Part shown: positions 6,429 through 11,368 of the stretch, one piece after another | Position numbering within the stretch: the stretch's first letter is position 1 | How the letters are laid out: the number at the start of each line of letters is the position of its first letter | Assembly: GCA_035461385.1 (NCBI GenBank) | Contig: DATHVI010000030.1 | Location: forward strand, 1 to 18,218 | DNA from: DATHVI01 sp035461385 | Lineage (GTDB): Bacteria; Actinomycetota; Thermoleophilia; Solirubrobacterales; 70-9 | Reading direction: 5' to 3' | DNA length: 18,218 bases | The notes under the pieces: generated by a model | Told to the model about the DNA's origin: nothing | What the model saw: the letters and a program-made list of their open reading frames with translations, nothing else | The model's database searches: none | Program-made: the position numbers and the translations under genes

Positions 6429-7802
6429 TCAGGCGCCGCCGATCGCCATCTCGCCGATCAGCAGCGCCGGGGTCGAGACCGAGCCCCCGAACGGGACCCA
6501 CCGCGGCTCGGCGCCGGCGGCGGCGACCGCCCGCAGCATCGCGGCGAGGTCGGAGGCGATCGTGAACTCGTCGGCGGGCTCGGCGAGCTCGCCGCCGGAG
6601 ATCACCCGGCCGGTGGCGCCGACCGAGAACTGGCCCGAGACGGGGTTGACGCCGGAGTGAAGGCCGGAGACGTCGGTGACGTAGACGCCGTCGCCGGCCG
6701 CGGCGAGGAGCTCGGCGAAGCTCCGCTCGCCGGGGGCGACGATCAGGTTCGTCGTCCCGACCGAAGGCGGAGAGCGGTAGCCGGAGCGGCCGGCGTTCGC
6801 GGTCGAGCGCGCGCCCCCGCCCTCGCGACGGGCGGTGTAGGCGTCGTGGAGGTAGGCGGCGAGGCGGCCGGCCTCGATCAGCGCGGTGCGGCCGGAGGGC
6901 GTCCCCTCGCCGTCGAACGGCGCCGAGTTGAGACCGGCGGGGTCGGAGCCGTCGTCGGTGAGGGTCAGCGCCTCGGAGCCGATCCGCTCGCCGAGCATGC
7001 CGGCGAACGGGGAGCGGCCGCGCTGGACCGGGTCGGCGCACAGCACGCCGCCGACGAAGCCGGCGAAGCTTGCGGCGACGACTGGATCGAGGACGACCGG
7101 GCAGCTCCGCGAGGCGGGTTTGGCCGCGCCGAGCAGCGAGGTCGAGCGCCCGGCGGCCTCGCGGCCGACCGCCTCGGCGTCGAGCGCCGCCGGCGAGCGA
7201 CCCATCCCGAAGCCGAGGCCGGTCTGGCGATCCGAGTCCTGCTCGGCGATCGCCTGGAGGAAGGTGTAGGCGTGGGTGGCCTCGAACGATCCGCTCGCGC
7301 CCTGCGAGGAATGCAGCCCAACCCGCATCTCCTCGTCGACGTAGACCGTCGTCTCGACCGCGACGACCCGCGAATCGGCGTCGCGGGCGGCGCGCTCGAC
7401 CCGCTTCGCGAGCTCGATCTTGCGCTCGGTCCCGGTCTCGCCGACGGCGGGGTCGAAGAAGCCGCCATCCGCGGCCCCGCCCGCGGGGCCCGCGGCGGGC
7501 GGCCCGGCGAACTCGTCGGGGTCGGCGATCTGCGCTCCCTCGACCGCGCCGGCGGCGATCTCGGCGACGCCGCCCTCGCCGAGGTCGGTTCCGTACGCGT
7601 AGCCGGCCCGGCCGTCGATCCAGGCGCGGATCCCGAGCCCGCGCTCGCCCGCCTCGGTGAGGCTCTCGACCTCGCCGTCGAAGACCCGGACCTCGAGGCC
7701 GGTCGAGTCCTGGACGAACGCCTCGGCGTCGCCGGCGCCGGCGTCGAGCGCCGCGTCGACGGCGCGCTCGGCGATCTCGAGCAGCTCCTCCGCCCCGCTC
7801 AC
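6429..7802 (-). CDS. tldE: TldE/PmbA, non-metal subunit of the TldD/TldE peptidase
   Basis: Partner subunit (457 aa) of the TldD/TldE metalloprotease, which degrades or trims small and modified peptides (in E. coli, microcin B17 maturation and CcdA antitoxin turnover). The sequence has the TldD/PmbA N-terminal domain (AEAFVQDSTGLEVRVFDGEV, GLGIRAWIDGRAGYAYGTDL) and C-terminal domain (GTTNLIVAPGERSFAELLAA, VTDVSGLHSGVNPVSGQFSV). The HExxxH zinc motif is absent, as expected for TldE; the equivalent segment reads VLDPVVAASFAGF. Two in-frame GTG codons are possible: 7802 has GGAG 5 nt upstream, while 7808 lies within that same site, so 7802 is preferred. It follows tldD after a gap of about 90 bp that holds a long palindrome. 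It is the last gene of the operon. Confidence 0.93.
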   Translation of the reverse strand: MSGAEELLEIAERAVDAALDAGAGDAEAFVQDSTGLEVRVFDGEVESLTEAGERGLGIRAWIDGRAGYAYGTDLGEGGVAEIAAGAVEGAQIADPDEFAGPPAAGPAGGAADGGFFDPAVGETGTERKIELAKRVERAARDADSRVVAVETTVYVDEEMRVGLHSSQGASGSFEATHAYTFLQAIAEQDSDRQTGLGFGMGRSPAALDAEAVGREAAGRSTSLLGAAKPASRSCPVVLDPVVAASFAGFVGGVLCADPVQRGRSPFAGMLGERIGSEALTLTDDGSDPAGLNSAPFDGEGTPSGRTALIEAGRLAAYLHDAYTARREGGGARSTANAGRSGYRSPPSVGTTNLIVAPGERSFAELLAAAGDGVYVTDVSGLHSGVNPVSGQFSVGATGRVISGGELAEPADEFTIASDLAAMLRAVAAAGAEPRWVPFGGSVSTPALLIGEMAIGGA

Positions 7803-7819
7803 AGGCACTCCACCTCAGC

Positions 7820-7864
7820 CGAGTGTCGACTTATCGACGCTGAGCGCAGATAACTCGACACTCG
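7820..7864. repeat. 45-bp imperfect palindrome between tldD and tldE
   Basis: CGAGTGTCGA (7820-7829) is the exact reverse complement of TCGACACTCG (7855-7864). Inside, TTATC (7831-7835) pairs with GATAA (7849-7853) and CGC (7838-7840) with GCG (7844-7846) around a TGA loop. In all 18 of 21 pairs match. It is richer in A/T than its surroundings. It starts about 30 nt after the tldD stop and ends 18 nt before the tldE start. Possible roles are an RNA hairpin attenuating or protecting the transcript, an operator, or a copy of a dispersed palindrome. Confidence 0.7.
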
Positions 7865-7893
7865 CGGCAGCGAGGGCTGTCGGCGCTCGCCCC

Positions 7894-9303
7894 TCAACCG
7901 ACCGCCGTCCCCCCCACCGTCAGCTCGGCGATCCGGACGTGTCCCTGGCCGGTGCCGACCGGCACCCGCTGGCCCTCCTTGCCGCAGAAGCCGGTCTTCA
8001 TCTCGAAGTCGTCGGCGACCGCGTCGATCGCCCGCAAAGCGTCGAGGCAGTTGCCGATCAGGGTCGCGCCGCGGCACGGCTTCGTCACCTTCCCCGACTC
8101 GATCAGGTAGCCCTCGGAGACGCCGAAGACGAAGTCGCCCGTCGTCGGGTCGACCTGGCCGCCGGCGAACGAGACCGCGTAGAAGCCGCGGTCGACCTCG
8201 GCGATCAGCTCCTTCGGCGTCCCCTCGCCGGGGGCGATGAAGGTGTTGGTCATCCGCGGGATCGGCAGGTGGCGAAAGCTCTCGCGCCGCCCGTTGCCGG
8301 TCGACTCGGAGCGGTCGCGGCGGGCGCGCAGCAGGTCGTAGAGCTGGCCGGTGAGCCTGCCGCTCTCGATCAGCGGCGTGCGCTGGGTCGGCGTCCCCTC
8401 GTCGTCGACGCCGTCGGTGCCCCACTCGCCGGGCATCCGGCCGTCGTCGTAGGCGGTCAGCAGCGGCTGGGCGACCTCCTCGCCCTGCTTCCCCGCGTAG
8501 ACCGAGGCGCCCTTCTGGATGTGGTCGGCCTCGAGGCCGTGGCCGGTCATCTCGTGGAACAGCACCCCGCCGAAGCCGCCGCCGACGACCACCGGCATCG
8601 CCCCGGCGGGGGCGGGGTCGGCGTCGAGCAGGGTCAATGCGGCCTTCGCCGCCTTCTCGGCCACCGCTTCGGCGGCGCCGCCGTCGAGGAGCTCGAAGCC
8701 CCGGTGTCCGCCGCGGGTCTCGAACCCGGTCTCGACCGCCCCGTCACGGCGGGCGACGACCTGGACCCCGAGCCGGACCCGGGTGCGCTCGTCGGCGGCG
8801 AAGCGGCCGTTCGAGTTCGCGACCGTGATCCGCCGCCGGCCCTCCACGTAGGAGGCCTGGACCTGGGCGACCTCGCCGCCGAGCGAGCGGGCGCGCTGGT
8901 CGCAGGCGCGGAGCAGCTCCGCCTTGCGCTCGGCGGCGACCGCGCCGGGCTCGACCTCGACCTCCTGCGGGGTCGCGGCATCGAGCGCCGCGAGCCCGGC
9001 GGGCTCGGTCCGCTCGCCGCGAAGCGCCGCGGCGGCGGCGCCGGCGGCGCGCTCGAGGTCAGCCTCGGCGAGGCCGTCGACGTGGGCGAAGTAGGTCGTC
9101 TCGCCGGCGACCACCCGCACCCCGGCACCGCGCTCGGCGCCGCGCTGCGGGCGCTCGACCCGCGACTCGTCGATCGCGAGGCCGAGCCCGTCGCGCTGCT
9201 CGCAGAAGACCTCGGCGAAGTCGCCGCCGGACGCGAGCGCGCTCGCCAGCACCCGCTCGGCGACCTCGGGGGCGATCAGCGGCTCGGGCGGAGCGACGCT
9301 CAT
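7894..9303 (-). CDS. tldD: TldD, zinc-bearing subunit of the TldD/TldE peptidase
   Basis: Catalytic subunit (469 aa) of the TldD/TldE peptidase. The zinc motif HExxxH is present as H250-E251-M-T-G-H255 within GGFGGVLFHEMTGHGLEADH, and a cysteine that can be the third ligand is at about C440 in KTGFCGKEG. Other conserved blocks are SYVEGRRRITVANSNG, DDEGTPTQRTPLIESGRLTG, RHLPIPRMTNTFIAPGEGT, and GGQVDPTTGDFVFGVSEGYL. Length is normal for the family. The ATG at 9303 overlaps the stop of the upstream 72-aa gene (ATGA), indicating translational coupling. It is followed by tldE on the same strand. The natural peptide substrate cannot be deduced from the sequence. Confidence 0.95.
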   Translation of the reverse strand: MSVAPPEPLIAPEVAERVLASALASGGDFAEVFCEQRDGLGLAIDESRVERPQRGAERGAGVRVVAGETTYFAHVDGLAEADLERAAGAAAAALRGERTEPAGLAALDAATPQEVEVEPGAVAAERKAELLRACDQRARSLGGEVAQVQASYVEGRRRITVANSNGRFAADERTRVRLGVQVVARRDGAVETGFETRGGHRGFELLDGGAAEAVAEKAAKAALTLLDADPAPAGAMPVVVGGGFGGVLFHEMTGHGLEADHIQKGASVYAGKQGEEVAQPLLTAYDDGRMPGEWGTDGVDDEGTPTQRTPLIESGRLTGQLYDLLRARRDRSESTGNGRRESFRHLPIPRMTNTFIAPGEGTPKELIAEVDRGFYAVSFAGGQVDPTTGDFVFGVSEGYLIESGKVTKPCRGATLIGNCLDALRAIDAVADDFEMKTGFCGKEGQRVPVGTGQGHVRIAELTVGGTAVG

Positions 9304-9518
9304 CGCCTCTCGCGCGCCGTCTCGATCACCTCCGCCGCGGCGCGGAACAGCTCGCGGCCCCGCTCGTCGTCGGCCGAGTGCGAGGCGCCGTGGCCGCCGG
9401 CGACGTCGACGCGCGCGAACGGCCGGCGGGTGTGGTGCCGCCGGCGCAGGTAGGCGACGGCCTCGTCGGCATAGCCGGAGACGCGGTCGAGCAGCACCCG
9501 GTGGGGCTTCGGCGCCAT
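9300..9518 (-). CDS. 72-aa conserved-looking small protein of unknown function
   Basis: Small soluble protein with no recognised domain, signal peptide or membrane segment. It begins APKPHRVLLDRVSGYADEAV, continues with a basic patch YLRRRHHTRRPFARVDV, a His/Gly/Ser segment (AGGHGASHSADDERG), and ends in a helix (ELFRAAAEVIETARERR). Its reality rests on context: its ATG overlaps the roadblock stop (ATGA at 9516-9519) and its stop overlaps the tldD ATG (ATGA at 9300-9303), so it sits in phase inside a tightly packed operon. It could be an adaptor for TldD/TldE, or a substrate, since TldD/TldE act on small peptides. Neither is shown by the sequence. Confidence 0.7.
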   Translation of the reverse strand: MAPKPHRVLLDRVSGYADEAVAYLRRRHHTRRPFARVDVAGGHGASHSADDERGRELFRAAAEVIETARERR

Positions 9519-9937
9519 CAGGCCTCGTCCCGGGCGACCGAGCGCGCCGCCGAAGCCTCGGCGGCCGGAGCGGAGCGGACGACGCCGCGCAGTACCGCGC
9601 GCATGTCGGTCAGCATCAGCGAGGCGAGGGTGAACCGCTCGGCGGCTGCGACGATCGCGAACCCGCGCTCGCGAACCGCGAACGCCTCACCCTCCTCGGT
9701 CGCGACGTGGACCTCGGTCGCCGGCTCCCCGGCCGCCGCGTCGGCGGCCGCGAGCAGGCCCGAGGCGGCGAGGCCCCAGCGCTCGCGCGGGCCGCTCGCG
9801 GCGAGGACGGCGCCCTCGGGATCGAGGATCGCGCAGCCGCGGACGTCGTCCGCCATCCCCTGGAGCCGGTCGATCGCGGCCTCCGCGGCAGGCGCCGACG
9901 GGCTCGCGGCGAGGGGCTGGGCGGGTCGATCTGGCAC
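9518..9937 (-). CDS. Roadblock/LC7-type protein
   Basis: Protein of 139 residues whose core (about 17-120) fits a roadblock/LC7 fold: helix AEAAIDRLQGMADDV, strands GCAILDPEGAVLAASGPRE, helix LAASGLLAAADAAAG, strands EVHVATEEGEAFAVRERGFAIVAAAE, helix TLASLMLTDMRAVLRGVV. Bacterial roadblock proteins commonly bind small Ras-like GTPases of the MglA type, but no GTPase gene is in the window. The start is GTG at 9937. An in-frame TAA (9938-9940) lies immediately before it, so the protein cannot extend further. The ribosome site GGGAGG, 9 nt upstream, lies inside the foldback element at 9940-10103. It is the first gene of the operon with the 72-aa gene, tldD and tldE. Confidence 0.75.
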   Translation of the reverse strand: MPDRPAQPLAASPSAPAAEAAIDRLQGMADDVRGCAILDPEGAVLAASGPRERWGLAASGLLAAADAAAGEPATEVHVATEEGEAFAVRERGFAIVAAAERFTLASLMLTDMRAVLRGVVRSAPAAEASAARSVARDEA

Positions 9938-9939
9938 TT

Positions 9940-10103
9940 AGTGGTGCCTCCCACAACGTTGCACCGCGCCTGGCGTGCCCAGACGCCGCCATGCGGCGTC
10001 CTCGGATTTGGCTTTGCCAACCGGCAAAGCCTGCATCCTGCGTCCTTGCCTGGCGACATCTGGACCTCGCCATTCGCGGCACAACGTTCTGGCAGCCACC
10101 ACT
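9940..10103. mobile_element. MITE-like foldback element
   Basis: About 164 bp that folds back on itself. The outer 36 nt of the two ends (9940-9975 against the reverse complement of 10068-10103) match at 29 of 36 positions, sharing AGTGGTG, AACGTTG, CCGCG and TGGCG. The centre is a perfect hairpin GGCTTTGCC-AACC-GGCAAAGCC (10010-10031). A further hairpin GACGCCGC-CAT-GCGGCGTC lies at 9982-10000. TTA flanks both sides (9938-9940 and 10103-10105) and would be a 3-bp target duplication if the ends are GTGGTG...CACCAC. It encodes no convincing protein. It sits between divergent genes. Calling it a non-autonomous transposable element is inference; a structured RNA or a chromosomal repeat is also possible. 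Confidence 0.65.
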
Positions 10104-10108
10104 TAGGC

Positions 10109-10121
10109 GACAATAGCGACC
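10109..10121 (+). promoter_or_regulatory. Candidate leaderless -10 element
   Basis: GACAAT (10109-10114) stands 7 nt before the GTG at 10122, the spacing expected when transcription starts at the start codon itself. There is no ribosome binding site before this GTG, which agrees with a leaderless mRNA. Any -35 would fall in the right arm of the foldback element, where none is clear. Confidence 0.4.
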
Positions 10122-10274
10122 GTGACCTTGGAGCGATCATCGTGGCTCGCCGTCGTCGCCGCGTGCGTGGCCGCCACCGTGATGCTCGCCGTCAACGGCT
10201 ACAGCGGCTACTCGATCGTCGCGGTCGCCGTCGGCGCCGCGGCGGCCGTCAACCTGCTCCCGAAGATCCAGTAG
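10122..10274 (+). CDS. 50-aa two-helix membrane protein
   Basis: Short protein, too small for many gene finders. From GTG it starts MTLERSSWLAVVAACVAATV, forming a first hydrophobic helix, then a short polar turn NGYSGYS, a second hydrophobic helix IVAVAVGAAAAVNLL and the tail PKIQ. Two transmembrane segments with short ends are predicted. No domain is recognised. Support comes from uninterrupted hydrophobic composition typical of a membrane protein, the leaderless promoter motif directly before it, and its position before another gene with the same motif. Function unknown; it could also be a chance ORF. Confidence 0.55.
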   Translation: MTLERSSWLAVVAACVAATVMLAVNGYSGYSIVAVAVGAAAAVNLLPKIQ

Positions 10275-10333
10275 GCCGCCGCAAGTCGGTTACCGCGCTC
10301 CGCCCGCGGGGGCGGTGAGCCGGCGCCGGGGTG

Positions 10334-10345
10334 GACAATGCGTCC
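10334..10345 (+). promoter_or_regulatory. Candidate leaderless -10 element of the RodZ-like gene
   Basis: GACAAT (10334-10339) is followed by 6 nt and then GTG at 10346. It is the same hexamer and nearly the same spacing as before the 50-aa gene. No Shine-Dalgarno sequence precedes GTG 10346 or the alternative GTG 10331. This supports 10346 as both transcription and translation start. Confidence 0.42.
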
Positions 10346-11113
10346 GTGGACAGGATCGGCGACACCCTGCGCCAGGCGAGGGAGTCCCGCGGCATCGACC
10401 TCGACGAAGTCGCGCGGGTGACCAAGATCCGGCCGCGGTTCCTAGCCGCGCTCGAGGCCGAGCAGTGGGACGCGCTCCCCGGCCGTGCGTACGTGCTCGG
10501 GTTCCTTCGCACCTATGCCGAGTACCTCGGCCTCGACCCGACCCCGTTGTCCGAGCAGCTCGGGCGCGAGCTCGACCGGATCGCCCCGCTCGAGGCGCCG
10601 CCGGAGCCGGTCGTCCAGCAGGGGACGCTGCCGCAGGGGCGCTGGCGGGGCGTCGGCGTCCGCCTCGCCGCCGTCCTCGTCGCGGTCGCCGCGGTCGCCG
10701 CGGCGCTCGTGATCGCCCTCGGCGGCGGCGAGGACCAACCCGAGTCGGCGTCCCCTCCCCCCGCGCCGGCCCCGGAGGAGGAGCCGGCCGAGCCCGAGCC
10801 GGAAGTGACCGCGCCGGAGCCCGCGGAGCCGGAGCGGGTGTCGGTCGAGCTCGAGGCGACCGGCACGGTCTGGGTCTGCCTGGTGAGCGCCGGCGGCGAG
10901 GCGCTCGTCGAAGGCGAGACGCTCGCCACGGGCGAGACCCGGGGGCCGTTCGAGGCGCGCCGGGTGCTGATGTCGCTCGGAAACCACGAGGTCGAGCTGA
11001 CGGCGAACGGCGAGCCGGTCGAGCTCCCACCGTCCCCCGACCCGATCGGGCTCGAGCTCGACTCCGAGGGGAGCTCCGAGCTCGACGAGGCCGACCGGCC
11101 GACCTGCGTCTGA
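10346..11113 (+). CDS. RodZ-like HTH membrane protein with DUF4115 domain
   Basis: Membrane protein of 255 residues with cytoplasmic N-terminus. Residues 1-70 form an XRE-type helix-turn-helix of the RodZ class: IGDTLRQARESRGIDLDEVA, then TKIRPRFLAALEAEQWDALP, then a GRAYVLGFLRTYAEYLGLDP helix. A single transmembrane helix (VRLAAVLVAVAAVAAALVIA) lies at about 104-126. A Pro/Glu-rich linker follows (EEEPAEPEPEVTAPEPAEPE), then a beta-rich DUF4115-type domain outside the membrane (VSVELEATGTVWVCLVSAGG, SLGNHEVELTANGEPV). RodZ proteins couple the MreB cytoskeleton to cell-wall synthesis; in organisms without MreB their role is less clear. GTG 10331 is in frame but would place the -10 motif inside the gene, so 10346 is preferred. 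A GC hairpin follows the stop directly. Confidence 0.85.
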   Translation: MDRIGDTLRQARESRGIDLDEVARVTKIRPRFLAALEAEQWDALPGRAYVLGFLRTYAEYLGLDPTPLSEQLGRELDRIAPLEAPPEPVVQQGTLPQGRWRGVGVRLAAVLVAVAAVAAALVIALGGGEDQPESASPPPAPAPEEEPAEPEPEVTAPEPAEPERVSVELEATGTVWVCLVSAGGEALVEGETLATGETRGPFEARRVLMSLGNHEVELTANGEPVELPPSPDPIGLELDSEGSSELDEADRPTCV

Positions 11114-11130
11114 GCCGGCGGAGCGCCGGC
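11114..11130 (+). terminator. Hairpin directly after the RodZ-like gene
   Basis: GCCGGCG (11114-11120) and CGCCGGC (11124-11130) form a 7-bp stem with a GAG loop, starting one base after the TGA stop. It has no T-tract, as is common for candidate terminators in very GC-rich genomes. Activity is inferred from position. Confidence 0.4.
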
Positions 11131-11197
11131 ATCGGCCCGGCCTCACCGGGGTTGAGGCGGCCGGCGTTACACCCGGCATCGCCCCGGCCTCACCGGG
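11126..11197. repeat. Pair of 25-bp direct repeats
   Basis: The 25 bp at 11126-11150 and at 11173-11197 differ at one position (the tenth base, G or C). Both start CCGGCATCG and end CGGCCTCACCGGG. Their starts are 47 bp apart, between the RodZ-like gene and the c-di-GMP gene. Each copy carries short self-complementary stretches. They may be binding sites, a recent local duplication, or fragments of a dispersed repeat. Confidence 0.6.
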
Positions 11198-11220
11198 TCG
11201 AAATCAGGGGAGGAATACGG

Positions 11221-11292
11221 ATGCCGAATGGGGAATCGACCGTGGCCGGTTTGCGGTACGCGCGGCCGCCGGATTGGGGTAGCCGCCCTTAA
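11221..11292 (+). other. Short leader ORF (23 codons) before the c-di-GMP gene
   Basis: ATG at 11221 has the strong ribosome site GGGGAGG 6 nt upstream and opens a 23-codon frame ending at TAA (11290-11292). The peptide begins MPNGESTVAGLRYARP and matches no family I know. An ATG at 11228 inside it is in frame with the downstream MASE1-GGDEF-EAL gene, so the same ribosome site might serve a longer form of that protein. It may be a regulatory leader, or mark the true start at 11228. Confidence 0.35.
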
Positions 11293-11318
11293 GCTCGGTC
11301 TGCCGACAACCGATATTC
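11287..11318 (+). promoter_or_regulatory. Weak candidate promoter before the c-di-GMP gene
   Basis: TTAAGC and GATATT are separated by 17 nt between about 11289 and 11318, roughly 50 bp upstream of the preferred ATG at 11369. Match to consensus is partial (three and four of six bases). If used, transcripts would exclude the leader ORF and the 11228 start. No c-di-GMP riboswitch pattern was recognised here. Confidence 0.25.
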
Positions 11319-11368
11319 GACCACTGGCGATAGCCGCCACGATCGAAGGACCCCACCGGATCAAGAGC

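Noticed and set aside
9940..10103. Integron attC site
   Set aside because: The hairpin lacks recognisable GTTRRRY/RYYYAAC core sites and no integrase or cassette array is present.
11114..11368. c-di-GMP riboswitch before the GGDEF-EAL gene
   Set aside because: The conserved GEMM core sequences were not found in the leader.
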